Positions 1 through 13,751 of a stretch of 36,938 bases of DNA are shown here, piece by piece. The translations under genes and the position numbers were made by a program. Source of the DNA: a virus; the IMG/VR virus record IMGVR_UViG_3300009481_000038, positions 1-36,938 of that record, one strand, 5' to 3'. The notes beneath the pieces were generated by a model. That model was not told where the DNA came from. It worked only from the letters and a program-made list of their open reading frames with translations, and did not search any database. Within the stretch, counting starts at the first letter, position 1, and each line of letters opens with the position of its first letter.

Positions 1-129
1 ATTAATTAAGTTATCAACTGCATAAAACGCACCGGAAGTATTAGTAAACGCCTCACCACGCCTTGTTAAATTATGGTCAAACCATAACAAGAAACTCGAC
101 ATTAATCTATTGTCAAACTGTGGCAGCAT
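1..129 (-). CDS. Partial hypothetical virion-operon protein (5' end only)
   Basis: An open frame starts at the ATG at 129-127 and runs off the left edge with no stop, giving 43 residues that begin MLPQFDNRLMSSFLLWFDHN. The start overlaps the stop codon of the upstream gene as TAATG, the coupling used throughout this arm, so I take it as real although only a fragment is visible. Its position after connector-like genes suggests a head-tail or tail protein, but I do not recognise the family from this fragment. Confidence 0.6.
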   Translation of the reverse strand, partial: MLPQFDNRLMSSFLLWFDHNLTRRGEAFTNTSGAFYAVDNLIN

Positions 130-758
130 TATGTTTTATTGCTTATATTTCGTTCAAAATTTCTTAATATAGCGGTAAGGTATCTTGTTGGCTTATATCC
201 TCCGCTTCTTATTCTTCTGCTCGCTTGTACAGCCGTTCCAGATCTACTATTTCCACTTAGGTAGTCTTGATTTTCAAAATATAGATAGTTTCCTAAGCCT
301 GACATACCGCTTTCGATGGCTTGAAGCCAACTTTTACCTATCCAAGATAATCTGGTTTTTGCAAAAATTTCGCCCCTTGTCATCCCTGTAGTCCTATAAG
401 AAAAAGAAATCATTTTTCTTTTCGCAGTTATTCTAGGAGTCCCTAAAGTAAACTGCATTAATAATTGCCTAACTAACTCTACCGGATCCTCTTCTTCGTG
501 AAAGCCTATAAATGAAAATAAGTTCCCGTAGCCACTTAAAGTTCCCGAAATGTTATCCGCCTCTGGCCCAGCTTCTAATTCCATAGTTATAGGGTGCTCG
601 TTAAATTCCCTTATCATTTCTTGCATTGCTAAATCTAATTTTCTTTTAGCTACTACCTCTATATTTTTTCTTGCATCTCTGTTTTTAGCAACGCCTTTTA
701 AAGCCTCCCTTTCAAGGATCAAAGGCTTCATTCTAAATCTTTTTACCTTTAATTTCAT
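129..758 (-). CDS. Hypothetical virion protein, possible tail-completion/neck protein
   Basis: This encodes 209 residues starting MKLKVKRFRMK. An upstream in-frame start at 803 would be TTG and would overlap the preceding gene by 44 nt, whereas the ATG at 758 lies one base after that gene's stop, so 758 is preferred. The N-terminal third is basic and helical (rich in K, R and E); the rest is mixed alpha/beta with no motif I recognise. It sits in a run of three similarly sized genes typical of head-tail joining or tail-completion proteins, which is the only basis for the role. It ends in a TAATG overlap with the next gene. Confidence 0.65.
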   Translation of the reverse strand: MKLKVKRFRMKPLILEREALKGVAKNRDARKNIEVVAKRKLDLAMQEMIREFNEHPITMELEAGPEADNISGTLSGYGNLFSFIGFHEEEDPVELVRQLLMQFTLGTPRITAKRKMISFSYRTTGMTRGEIFAKTRLSWIGKSWLQAIESGMSGLGNYLYFENQDYLSGNSRSGTAVQASRRIRSGGYKPTRYLTAILRNFERNISNKT

Positions 759-759
759 T

Positions 760-1203
760 TTAGTTCGTATACTGTAGATGAAATACGTAAAGCTTGATGC
801 CAAAAAAGTATTTAACAGACTCTTCTGTCATGACTTGAAAATCTTTTCCATCAATTACGATTTTCTCGGTTTTGCCGTTTTTTATGTAATCTCTTGCTTC
901 TTCTTGGACTTTGATCCTGCAATCTCCAGCAAAATATCTAATCTCTTGAACCTCAGAAAGAGGATCTGAATCTTGTTCATCTTTATACTTAATCATTCCG
1001 CTAAAACTTTGCGAAACGGGCTCGTAAGTATAATTAGCTTGCTGGGCAGATGTGCCATAACCATACAAGAAATCTGTATTGATTTGAGATATTACTTTCT
1101 TAGGCTCTTTGTGTACCACAAAATCTCTTTTAAAAGTATCGAACAAATTTATAAAATCGCCAGTAAAGGCCGCTATCTCTGTTGCTGATACTAAGCTGGC
1201 CAT
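760..1203 (-). CDS. Hypothetical protein, possible head-tail joining protein
   Basis: This encodes 147 residues from an ATG two bases after the upstream stop. No transmembrane segment or signal is visible. The protein is mixed alpha/beta and ends in an aromatic stretch (YFFGIKLYVFHLQYTN). Size and position between two other small virion-type genes resemble head-tail connector or tail-terminator genes of siphoviruses and myoviruses. I do not recognise a specific family, so the role is inferred from context only. Confidence 0.65.
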   Translation of the reverse strand: MASLVSATEIAAFTGDFINLFDTFKRDFVVHKEPKKVISQINTDFLYGYGTSAQQANYTYEPVSQSFSGMIKYKDEQDSDPLSEVQEIRYFAGDCRIKVQEEARDYIKNGKTEKIVIDGKDFQVMTEESVKYFFGIKLYVFHLQYTN

Positions 1204-1205
1204 AA

Positions 1206-1694
1206 TTAAATCCTGTTGTAATCTCTGTTCGGTCTGTAAACCGCTGCAACTGTATCATCTCCAGCAACTTGAAGCGGGGCAGATCCTCTAGTTTTATAAG
1301 CGGTGATCAAAGACTCTAACTCGTCGTACTGCCCCTGCCTGATTTGCAAGAAAGTTTTCGATTGCTCGTTTTTATTTATTTTTCTAATTGATGAACCATC
1401 CGAAGAAAGTGCTATAACGGCATCGCTGGTTGCAGCATTTATAGTGTCTCTAATCTTCCCGTCGTAATAATGAACCAAATACATTTTTTTCATTATCGCT
1501 ACTTCTTCAGGAGTGATTGCAGTACCCGATTCTTCTATCTCAAAGCTCGTAGAGTCTACGTCAAAGCTAGTATTTAAATGATTATTTAGTGCTCCTATAT
1601 TGGTTCTCACGTAGAAAGCAATAGCAGGAATACTAAGATCTGAGGGAGATCCTAACTCTCTATGAATTTCATCTGCTATATCTACAATCTTCAT
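1206..1694 (-). CDS. Putative head-tail connector/adaptor protein
   Basis: This encodes 162 residues. The N-terminus (IADEIHRELGSPSDLS, then an amphipathic helix and an acidic TPEEVAIMKKMYLVHYYDGK segment) has the helical pattern seen in gp6-like or neck adaptor proteins that bind the portal. That comparison is from memory of the general pattern, not a search. The start ATG lies 7 nt after a GTGTAAA motif and has no Shine-Dalgarno sequence. The gene leads the small connector group running to the left edge. Confidence 0.6.
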   Translation of the reverse strand: MKIVDIADEIHRELGSPSDLSIPAIAFYVRTNIGALNNHLNTSFDVDSTSFEIEESGTAITPEEVAIMKKMYLVHYYDGKIRDTINAATSDAVIALSSDGSSIRKINKNEQSKTFLQIRQGQYDELESLITAYKTRGSAPLQVAGDDTVAAVYRPNRDYNRI

Positions 1695-1700
1695 AATTAT

Positions 1701-1708
1701 ATTTACAC
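1701..1708 (-). promoter_or_regulatory. GTGTAAA motif upstream of the connector gene
   Basis: On the minus strand this reads GTGTAAAT and sits 7 nt before the ATG at 1694. It belongs to a motif family found just upstream of about ten genes in this window, possibly a -10-like late promoter element giving leaderless messages. No Shine-Dalgarno sequence lies between it and the ATG. Confidence 0.4.
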
Positions 1709-1714
1709 AAATAT

Positions 1715-1945
1715 CTAAGAGATTTGAGTATAATATGGATATTTTCCATCAGAGGTTTTTACTCCAATTACCCCTAAGTCAATTTGCTGCGCTAATTCTT
1801 GCTCTATCTGTAGTCTTCTCTTGCGTTTCCTGCCATCTGGCCCTAAAGGATAACCCGGATCTGGTAAATTACCTAAAGAATTAATATCATTAATCCTTGG
1901 ATAATCACTAATGTCTACAAATGGGCCAGTGTTAGTTCCTATCAT
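1715..1945 (-). CDS. Small hypothetical protein
   Basis: This encodes 76 residues starting MIGTNTGPFVDISDYPR. It is proline- and glycine-rich at the N-terminus (PDPGYPLGPDG), with a central basic patch (GRKRKRRLQIE), and looks like a short flexible virion accessory protein. I do not recognise it. It lies between the KpsC-like glycosyltransferase gene and the connector-like gene. A GTGTAAA motif sits 7 nt before the ATG. The orthodox ATG and reasonable codon use support it as coding. Confidence 0.55.
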   Translation of the reverse strand: MIGTNTGPFVDISDYPRINDINSLGNLPDPGYPLGPDGRKRKRRLQIEQELAQQIDLGVIGVKTSDGKYPYYTQIS

Positions 1946-1951
1946 GAATGT

Positions 1952-1960
1952 TTTTACACT
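1952..1960 (-). promoter_or_regulatory. GTGTAAA motif upstream of the 76-aa gene
   Basis: The minus strand reads AGTGTAAAA, 7 nt before the ATG at 1945. It touches the TAG stop codon of the glycosyltransferase gene. It is a member of the recurring late-arm motif family. Confidence 0.4.
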
Positions 1961-3026
1961 AGTCTTTTAGTTCTGAGGGCAGTTTTTCTTTTATTAAGTC
2001 AATTGGGCATTTATACGCCATACTTAGATACGCATAAATAAACTTTTTTATTTTAAGTTCGTCTACGGGGCTATTTATGAATTGCACTGATTTCTTTATG
2101 TCTTCAATATTCCGACACTCGTAAGTGGCAGCGGAATAGTCTACTTTTCCTAGGGTGACAACTGGCTTAAGGTGAATTAGAGCCTCGAATCCCGCCCCCG
2201 AATTTATTGTTACGACACCTTTAGCTAAATGTATCAAATCATGGATAGACACATCGGAAACAATAGATACATTATTAAGAGCAGGAAGATCGATTAAGTT
2301 GTTGATTACTGCATTTGCATCTTGGTTTTCGAATGGGTGAGGTTTATAAATAATAGGGATATTAAATTTATCCAAGACAGAAAGAGCCGTAATCAGAGTG
2401 TTAACATATGCTGTTGGAACATCTCTCTTTACGCTAGGAGGCCTCATCGAACCTCTAATTTTGTGCTTTGGGGCAGGAAAATTTGTAAAATTAATAACTG
2501 AATCTCCCGCAACTTGACCGAGCACTAAAATAAAAGGCTGAGAGCCACAAACTTTCGTGAGATATCCAAGCCCTGCAAATTCTGGCTGTTCATATTTACT
2601 TGAATTTGATTCTACGATTTTCTCAAATAGGCGCTTGTGCATAGCCAAGGCATCGTCTTCGGAAACTTCATCAATTTTTAACAAGCTGTGGTCTTTAGCT
2701 ATAAAACTTGCACCTGAATATCCGTTTCTATCGCAAAGCGTCCAACCTCTAATTGGCGCACCCATAACACACCATACGTTATCACAAATTCCATCAAGAA
2801 ATTCGAATCTAGAATGCATGACTGGAACATCACGATTCCCATGCATAACGAGGCATAAAACGTTATCTGGCGAAGGTTCCGTTCTGCCAAAGTTTACCCC
2901 ATATTCTTTTATTATATTGTAGTCTCCAAACGCTTTTTTAGCTCGTGAGTAAAGCGCTTTTGCCTGACTGGAGTTTCTTTGATCTACAGCGGCCAGTATG
3001 ATGTTCTTCTTGTCCACATTTTTCAT
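1959..3026 (-). CDS. Capsule-polysaccharide-type glycosyltransferase (KpsC/KpsS-like)
   Basis: This 355-residue protein resembles the capsule synthesis family (Capsule_synth, KpsC/KpsS, Kdo-type transferases). Visible motifs are FILVLGQVAGDS at about 165-176, IIYKPHPFE at 225-233 (the KPHP signature) and NSGAGFEALIHLKPVVTLG at 275-293, corresponding to the family's S-x-x-GFEAL-x-x-x-KPV motif. Family members transfer sugars from nucleotide donors onto polysaccharide or lipid acceptors; donor and acceptor here are unknown. It overlaps the sulfotransferase gene by 4 nt and shares a run with a second glycosyltransferase, suggesting a coordinated glycan-modification set just downstream of the tail-fibre genes. 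Confidence 0.75.
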   Translation of the reverse strand: MKNVDKKNIILAAVDQRNSSQAKALYSRAKKAFGDYNIIKEYGVNFGRTEPSPDNVLCLVMHGNRDVPVMHSRFEFLDGICDNVWCVMGAPIRGWTLCDRNGYSGASFIAKDHSLLKIDEVSEDDALAMHKRLFEKIVESNSSKYEQPEFAGLGYLTKVCGSQPFILVLGQVAGDSVINFTNFPAPKHKIRGSMRPPSVKRDVPTAYVNTLITALSVLDKFNIPIIYKPHPFENQDANAVINNLIDLPALNNVSIVSDVSIHDLIHLAKGVVTINSGAGFEALIHLKPVVTLGKVDYSAATYECRNIEDIKKSVQFINSPVDELKIKKFIYAYLSMAYKCPIDLIKEKLPSELKD

Positions 3027-3691
3027 ATAAACGTGGAATATTTTTTAAAGTCTGGATCATTAAATAATCTTTCCTCCGTTTTTTCATGTATCTTGCCATT
3101 TTCCCTAAACCACTTGAAGCCTTTGTTATTGCTTACATTTTGTTTTTCTATTGGGGTATATTGAATTTCTAATTCAGTATTTATAAAATCTTGAAGATTT
3201 GAATGTTTAAATTCTTTAACGATTTTAACGTCACTAATATAGTCAGGTAAGATCCATAAATCTCTTAACGCTGTGTCTATGCATCTATGTATAAAAACAT
3301 CCATATCCCACTCATGAGAATCCACATTCAATGGGTTTTTGCCTTTCTCTAGGTAAACCTGTTTTGACCAACAATATAATGAAGTTATTAAATCTTCAGG
3401 TCTTCTTATGAAAGTAAAAGTAACCCAGCCTTTTTTATTAAATTCTAATATACTGTCTTTTGACCAAGCTATATGGTGATTATGTACGTAAGCTGGGCCT
3501 TCGTCATTAGAAATTTCTGACAGTTCTTCTTTAGTCCAATCTCTACCTTTATAAGTTTCAGGGATTCTTTTTATCCAAGAGTTGTATACTTTATAATTTG
3601 AGTCTACGAAAGCTTTGGTCTCTAGCCAACGAGTCACATACGAACCAGCGCATTTGCCAAAATGTACAAAAGCTATTCTATTGTCTTTCAT
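3023..3691 (-). CDS. Sulfotransferase-family protein
   Basis: This encodes 222 residues. The N-terminus contains a PAPS 5'-phosphosulfate-binding loop (FVHFGKCAGSY, about 8-18). A second block, FTFIRRPEDLITSLYCW (about 92-108), matches the 3'-phosphate site with its R-x-P and downstream Ser. These are the two defining motifs of the P-loop-like sulfotransferase family, which moves sulfate from PAPS to hydroxyls, often on carbohydrates. It overlaps genes on both sides by 4 nt (ATGA type), so it is translated with the glycosyltransferases. It is paralogous to the gene at 32189-33031. The acceptor is unknown; a fibre glycan or host surface glycan is an inference. Confidence 0.75.
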   Translation of the reverse strand: MKDNRIAFVHFGKCAGSYVTRWLETKAFVDSNYKVYNSWIKRIPETYKGRDWTKEELSEISNDEGPAYVHNHHIAWSKDSILEFNKKGWVTFTFIRRPEDLITSLYCWSKQVYLEKGKNPLNVDSHEWDMDVFIHRCIDTALRDLWILPDYISDVKIVKEFKHSNLQDFINTELEIQYTPIEKQNVSNNKGFKWFRENGKIHEKTEERLFNDPDFKKYSTFI

Positions 3692-4932
3692 TTTAAAATT
3701 AATTTTATTTTATCTTGTAAAATTTTCATGTTTTCAAATTCGCTATTCAAATCTAAGTACCTGTAAAAACTCATTTTTATTTGCTCATTTAACTTAGATA
3801 ATGCGGTGCAGTCTGAGCCGTATATCCCATTTGTTAAGTGTAAATGAAAACTGCGTATGGAATATGGAATTTTAAATTCGCTTCTCCAAAAGCCCCAATT
3901 ATGGTTCTTGTCAAAAATGCCTATATCATAATTCTCTGCGATGTAGTTCATACATTCTTGTTCGTAGAACTTAGATCTAGTTAAGTATAAATCTTTCCAA
4001 TAATCTGGGAAATTTTTTTCTGCACAAAAAACATAGCCAGCATTAAAAAAACCAAATCTTAGACTGTTATTTATATTTTTAATCCCGTGATAATGAGGAG
4101 ATAAAATTAAGCTCCGGTTTAAATTTTCGTCTATTTTGTTTACTAAAACAATGTCGCTATCCAAGAAAAAGGTGTTGTCTTGCTCGCTTAAAGCGAAATT
4201 CATAGCTGCCATTTTTTGAAAAATACACTCTACCCTATGGGGCGATTTGATTTCCGAATAAAGAGTCTCGAAATGCTTAGATTTTATCTCTTTTAAGATT
4301 TCACCTTCTGCATCTAATTTAAAAATTAAATTTTTAAAATCAAAAGAATCAAAGTAACTTTTGGTTTCTAAATCGCATATTATGTAAATTGGTTGATCGT
4401 AAAAAAGTCTTACGCTTTCAATAAAGATAGCGCCTTCCTTCATTAGCTCTTTAGTGCATACAAAACAAAAGCTTTTTAATTCGTGCTGTTCATCGAGTTG
4501 ATTTTCTCCATGAATATAGCTAATTTCGCTTTTAAATACGTTATCATATTGCGCTGAAAGCTTTCTTAAATAATCGAAGGTTAAAGCTTCTTCAAACGAC
4601 TCGGATAATTTGAGAGGGGCAAATACTGAAGACGAGCTATATACTTGATGATGATCTAGTATCATGGATACTCTATCACCACCACTTGTATCACCTATCC
4701 AAAAAGCCCAATTTTTCCCCTCCATCTCAGCTTCGATACTGTTTAATTTATCTATTAGTCCATCGCTAGACTTTACAAGTAGCAAGACAGATAAATTATT
4801 TGATGAATCTACAACAGGCTTATTTGATAAAGCGTTTTCAAAAACAGAATTATTTTTAGGCTCAAACGTGTTATTTCCTAAGCCCCTTAATCCAATTTGC
4901 TTCCCATTAAAATTTAAGATTCCGTCTTCCAT
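3688..4932 (-). CDS. Nucleotide-diphospho-sugar glycosyltransferase (GT-A-like, DXD)
   Basis: This encodes 414 residues. The C-terminal two thirds, from about 153, resemble a GT-A-fold transferase: FCFVCTKELMKEGAIFIESVR opens the domain, and NTFFLDSDIVLVNKID (about 253-268) carries the DSD metal and nucleotide-sugar-binding motif. A FGFFNAGYVF segment follows, as in GT8-like and related enzymes. The N-terminal 150 residues are distinct and unrecognised. The gene starts inside the end of the upstream small gene (19-nt overlap) and overlaps the sulfotransferase by 4 nt. Donor and acceptor sugars cannot be read from the sequence. Confidence 0.65.
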   Translation of the reverse strand: MEDGILNFNGKQIGLRGLGNNTFEPKNNSVFENALSNKPVVDSSNNLSVLLLVKSSDGLIDKLNSIEAEMEGKNWAFWIGDTSGGDRVSMILDHHQVYSSSSVFAPLKLSESFEEALTFDYLRKLSAQYDNVFKSEISYIHGENQLDEQHELKSFCFVCTKELMKEGAIFIESVRLFYDQPIYIICDLETKSYFDSFDFKNLIFKLDAEGEILKEIKSKHFETLYSEIKSPHRVECIFQKMAAMNFALSEQDNTFFLDSDIVLVNKIDENLNRSLILSPHYHGIKNINNSLRFGFFNAGYVFCAEKNFPDYWKDLYLTRSKFYEQECMNYIAENYDIGIFDKNHNWGFWRSEFKIPYSIRSFHLHLTNGIYGSDCTALSKLNEQIKMSFYRYLDLNSEFENMKILQDKIKLILK

Positions 4933-5159
4933 TCTGGCGTATTTATAATCTCTATTATTTCGTGCTTAGTGTACTCTTTTAAGCCTATGTCATTACCCGC
5001 AATTTCAAATAAAAATTCAGGCTGATCACCTTTATATTTTATAATAAACTTCTCCTTGTCAGGAGAAAATCTCAAAGAGGCGTAGCTTGTTTGCATAATC
5101 TTATCGTAATCTACAAAATGCAAATCATCCGTGTTTAATATGCAATATTTAGTTTCCAT
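4914..5159 (-). CDS. Small hypothetical protein between fibre and glycosyltransferase genes
   Basis: This encodes 81 residues starting METKYCILNTDDLHFV. A longer frame to 5225 would need a TTG start and overlap the LamG gene by about 60 nt; the ATG at 5159 lies 4 nt after that gene's stop and is preferred. The protein is acidic/aromatic with a short beta-rich core and a C-terminal helix (EYTKHEIIEIINTPEW). I do not recognise it. Its place directly after the fibre genes is where fibre chaperones often lie, but no chaperone motif is visible. Confidence 0.6.
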   Translation of the reverse strand: METKYCILNTDDLHFVDYDKIMQTSYASLRFSPDKEKFIIKYKGDQPEFLFEIAGNDIGLKEYTKHEIIEIINTPEWKTES

Positions 5160-5163
5160 TTTA

Positions 5164-6954
5164 CTAACTACATGTCGCTTGTGTACTATTAGCTGCTTGG
5201 TTTCCAACGTATTCAGTATCTCCAATCATTGGTATAAAGGCAATATGAAAAGTTCTTGCGTCACAATTAGACGTAGTCGCAAGCTGTAAATTATCAGCAC
5301 CACAAGCACCTTGGGAAAAATCACTGCTTTTAAATAAACCTTCAGCGTTCAAAAAAATGAAGCCATGAGTATTAATCGAAGGAGTCCCTCCGGTTGTAGC
5401 TATAGTTACTTTTAGTTTGTCGTATGCAATATGATCAGTTTCTCCAAAAACGCCTCTAGCCTTATAAAGCCAAGCTGTGTCCACACTAGCGCAAACTGCT
5501 GCCAAGCTTGCACTAGCCGATGCGCTTGCAGCGCCCATTACATGAACTATTTCATAACTAGCTGGATCTAATACGTAAAATTCCCTAAGTAGTTCAAAGT
5601 TTCTTCTGATTTCAGACAGTTTAAGAGCTCGCTCATATACTATTAAATGCCCAACCTTAACGTTCGAATCTGTCGCGGTTGCAGCTATACTTTTGCCTAG
5701 TGTTATGGCGCAACTTTTTACACCTGCGTCATTACCATCCACGTAATACATTTGACTAACAAGACTTTGATTTATTGAGTATGAGGAAGAATCCACAGTA
5801 TCACCAGAATTAGTGAATCTAAATCCATCGTATTGTTTATTTGTATATGCGTTTATATGAGAGCCAAAAACACCTAACTTAGGGTGAATTGTCATAGAAA
5901 ACATATTCCAATGGTCAGTTTCCAATTCAACATTAAGAGCTATTTTACCAGTTTTACCCGGAACCAAAACGTAAAAACGAGAAGCGTCATTTTCAACTAT
6001 AACACCAAACTCTATGTAAAATCTTTCTGATAACCCCTCTCCGGGTGGTTTTATATTTCCTATGGGATAAGAAGTATTGCCCGTTTTTTTAGGAACATAA
6101 ACCCATTGAGATACGGTAGTTGGCTTTTGCATGTTGATCGTAAAAGCAGACCCACCATAACCAGCACTTTGAGCCCCTATTTCGTCATCAACCCCGTCAA
6201 AACCAAAACACCTAACTGCTCTTCCGTACAGATTAACTGGACTTGCCATCCCAGTATAGTTGTCTTCTATGCCATTATTGAGAGAAAGGTCTTTTGTATT
6301 TCCAACATTTGTATCGTTTTCCCATTTTAAATTTCCAGTAGTTGTATCAACAGCGTCTATATCGTCTGGATCAAACAGCCCTATCATACTAGCTGTATCT
6401 CCAGAGCCAAAGGTTAAAGACCCAGCAGAAGAAGGTGTTGAGGCAGAACCACTATAAATAACTTGCCCATCAGTAAAGTAAGTAGATTGACCAGCAGAAA
6501 AACTATATATGGTTGAACCATCTGTATTTTTAAAGGTGAGACCTATATCGCTTTCAACGCCTACGTCTGTACCGTCGTCTCCTCTAACATATTTGAGCGA
6601 GATTGACCCTGTGGCTTCTGTAGATATAGTATAAGTTTCGCTAAAGTGATCGTTATCAAATTCACTCCAAGTAACCCATACTTTGTCAGAAGCACCTTGG
6701 ACAGTCATTAAATTGTCGCCTTCGTAAACCTCTATGTAAGGATGATTATAATACTCATCTCCCCAACCATCACCCCCCGTATCAGTAACCTCTATGGTCA
6801 TTTCAGCGGTGGAAGTAGGATAAGGGTAAGACACTAGGCCACTGGTAGGGTGTTGACCAGTGCCATTTTCATCTCTAAAATACTTATGCTGGCTAGAGAT
6901 TGTTTTGCCTATTGCAGCAGTAGTATTAGAGCTATGTATCCCAGCGAAGTCCAT
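5164..6954 (-). CDS. LamG-like/concanavalin-fold tail adhesion protein
   Basis: This encodes 596 residues. The first 190 are Gly/Thr/Asp-rich and beta-predicted (repeated DTGGDGWGDEYY and YTISTEATGSISLKY type segments). A laminin-G-like domain follows at about 200-470: LFDPDDIDA, then the FGFDGVDDEIG hallmark and a closing VGHLIVYERALKLSEIRRNFELLREFY block. This hallmark-plus-closing pattern is typical of LamG_3 domains in phage tail proteins that bind glycans. A Cys-containing C-terminal region of about 120 residues may be a tip. It is paralogous in its central domain to 7459-8418, and its ATG overlaps the stop of the upstream gene as TAATG. Confidence 0.7.
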   Translation of the reverse strand: MDFAGIHSSNTTAAIGKTISSQHKYFRDENGTGQHPTSGLVSYPYPTSTAEMTIEVTDTGGDGWGDEYYNHPYIEVYEGDNLMTVQGASDKVWVTWSEFDNDHFSETYTISTEATGSISLKYVRGDDGTDVGVESDIGLTFKNTDGSTIYSFSAGQSTYFTDGQVIYSGSASTPSSAGSLTFGSGDTASMIGLFDPDDIDAVDTTTGNLKWENDTNVGNTKDLSLNNGIEDNYTGMASPVNLYGRAVRCFGFDGVDDEIGAQSAGYGGSAFTINMQKPTTVSQWVYVPKKTGNTSYPIGNIKPPGEGLSERFYIEFGVIVENDASRFYVLVPGKTGKIALNVELETDHWNMFSMTIHPKLGVFGSHINAYTNKQYDGFRFTNSGDTVDSSSYSINQSLVSQMYYVDGNDAGVKSCAITLGKSIAATATDSNVKVGHLIVYERALKLSEIRRNFELLREFYVLDPASYEIVHVMGAASASASASLAAVCASVDTAWLYKARGVFGETDHIAYDKLKVTIATTGGTPSINTHGFIFLNAEGLFKSSDFSQGACGADNLQLATTSNCDARTFHIAFIPMIGDTEYVGNQAANSTQATCS

Positions 6955-7439
6955 TAATTTTCCGCAGCATATCCAGCGGTAACTTGCCCTGTGAGTTGAC
7001 CATCAACTCCAGTATCGTAAGAAACTAAAGACAGTAATCCTTGACTGCCAGACTCAATTCCTCCCGGAGCACCACCAATAAATTTTATTCCAGTATCGAA
7101 AAATAAATTAAAACCAGTGTTTGGGTTGTTGTTGACTAGCTTTATTGTAGATGTTTTACCTGTTCCTAAATTAGAGAAAGTAAAACCAGATATATTGCCT
7201 GTTACTTCCATTACGCAAAAGGTTTGACCTAAATTACCAGTAAAGGGACCGCCCGTAGGATTGGAGCCACTAATTAATGGCGCTTGGCCATAATCATGCA
7301 TCCCAGTGAAACCACCAGCGCCGACTACATTTCCATATTGTAGGCCATTTCCATCATCACTTACTATAATTGCCTGTCCAGCGCTTGCACCTGAAACGCT
7401 AATTCTATCAATTATAATTTGCTTTAATTTATCATCCAT
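6954..7439 (-). CDS. Tail-fibre tip-like protein
   Basis: This encodes 161 residues with a short helical N-terminus (MDDKLKQIIIDRISVSG, a typical fibre-to-fibre assembly helix) followed by a Gly/Thr/Asn-rich beta region. The C-terminal pattern, with a hydrophobic I-K-F-x-G segment, SGSQGLLSLVSY and a final G-x-x-x-AGYAAEN, resembles the C-terminus of the giant collagen-like fibre (8422 side), suggesting a shared knob or tip domain. It lies between two LamG genes in the adhesion module. No enzymatic motif is visible. Confidence 0.6.
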   Translation of the reverse strand: MDDKLKQIIIDRISVSGASAGQAIIVSDDGNGLQYGNVVGAGGFTGMHDYGQAPLISGSNPTGGPFTGNLGQTFCVMEVTGNISGFTFSNLGTGKTSTIKLVNNNPNTGFNLFFDTGIKFIGGAPGGIESGSQGLLSLVSYDTGVDGQLTGQVTAGYAAEN

Positions 7440-7458
7440 TCTTAATTCCTATTTAAAT

Positions 7459-8418
7459 TTAAGTATTGTCAGAGTAGCCCGTAAATAAAAATTGATCTTT
7501 TGTGGCTAAAAAATTTTGTCTTATTTCTGAGTTTTTAAGGTGTTTATTGTATACTAAAACTCTGCCTAACTTAAAGTTTTGTCCAGCGTAGAAAGATCCC
7601 ATGTTGTCTTTATACCAATTTGTTCCTTCTTGGTCTAAGTTTTTTATGGTTTTCCCTACATTCAATAGAGCGCCCGTTTCCCCCCAAGTCGGATAGTATA
7701 CGTCATCAGATTCGCCTTCTAAATTGTTAGATATAAGAGTGTGAGTAATTGGTTGGAAGTCGTCATCTACATACAAATCAAATCTTCCACCGTAATCTAT
7801 ATCGGCTGTTTGATCTGGAAATTTTCCAGAGTTTTTAGTGAGGGATATCATATGCCAAGTGCTTGGCTCTCCTGTAAGTACTGAGGCTCTGTTAGGGTCA
7901 AGGTCTGTATTGTTACGGAACCCCCAAGCGTTTTCCCCGCCTAAAACATTAAGTGATCCATATTTTTTATATTCGCTAGTGCCAACACCATAACGTCCTG
8001 ATACGTTGCTCGTGTACTCAAGACCCATCCCTCTTCCACTCCAGTAATCATCTGCGCCAGCTAATGCATTCCAATGGGCTCCTGTATTACCACTCAATTC
8101 CCACCACATGCAAATAGTGAAGCCACCACTTAAATTTATAGTAAATGAATTATTATAAATATCATCATATGAGCCTATGTGGTCATCAACACCATCAAAT
8201 TCGTAATGACTTGCATTTCCACTTACTCCGCTTTTCCAAATAGTTCCATTTTTTATTTCCAAGTCAGATTCACCAGCAATTGAATTAGACCATCTTGAAA
8301 GACCTGAAGCATTTCCTGTAGTAGGATCAAAATTACCAATTAGCCCTTCCGTAACAACTCCTGTTCCGGAAGGGATTAAGCTGCCCATTCGGGCCGTGTT
8401 ATGGATTCCTCCAAACAT
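7459..8418 (-). CDS. LamG-like tail adhesion protein, paralogue of the 596-aa protein
   Basis: This encodes 319 residues, nearly all one laminin-G/concanavalin-like domain: an entry block LIGNFDPTTGNASGLSRW, the hallmark YEFDGVDDHIGSY (about 74-86), a FTICMWWELSG strand and a closing LGRVLVYNKHLKNSEIRQNF helix. The same sequence order occurs in 5164-6954. Such domains in phage tails bind carbohydrates. It lies 3 nt after the collagen-like fibre gene and is probably co-translated. A receptor-binding role is inferred from domain and location. Confidence 0.7.
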   Translation of the reverse strand: MFGGIHNTARMGSLIPSGTGVVTEGLIGNFDPTTGNASGLSRWSNSIAGESDLEIKNGTIWKSGVSGNASHYEFDGVDDHIGSYDDIYNNSFTINLSGGFTICMWWELSGNTGAHWNALAGADDYWSGRGMGLEYTSNVSGRYGVGTSEYKKYGSLNVLGGENAWGFRNNTDLDPNRASVLTGEPSTWHMISLTKNSGKFPDQTADIDYGGRFDLYVDDDFQPITHTLISNNLEGESDDVYYPTWGETGALLNVGKTIKNLDQEGTNWYKDNMGSFYAGQNFKLGRVLVYNKHLKNSEIRQNFLATKDQFLFTGYSDNT

Positions 8419-8421
8419 ACC

Positions 8422-13708
<5,287 letters not shown>

Positions 13709-13718
13709 ACTAATAAGT

Positions 13719-13725
13719 ATTACAC
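13719..13725 (-). promoter_or_regulatory. GTGTAAT motif heading the fibre unit
   Basis: The minus strand reads CGTGTAAT, 10 nt before the ATG at 13708, with no Shine-Dalgarno sequence in between. It is one of the best-placed members of the recurring motif and would start the transcript running through the fibre genes. Confidence 0.45.
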
Positions 13726-13751
13726 GGCGAAAAACTTAAAAATATGGTAAA

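Noticed and set aside
759-803. Longer N-terminus for the 209-residue protein (start 803), and similar extensions at 5225 and 33097
   Set aside because: Each extension needs a TTG start and overlaps the preceding gene by 44-66 nt. The downstream ATG sits at the normal junction instead.
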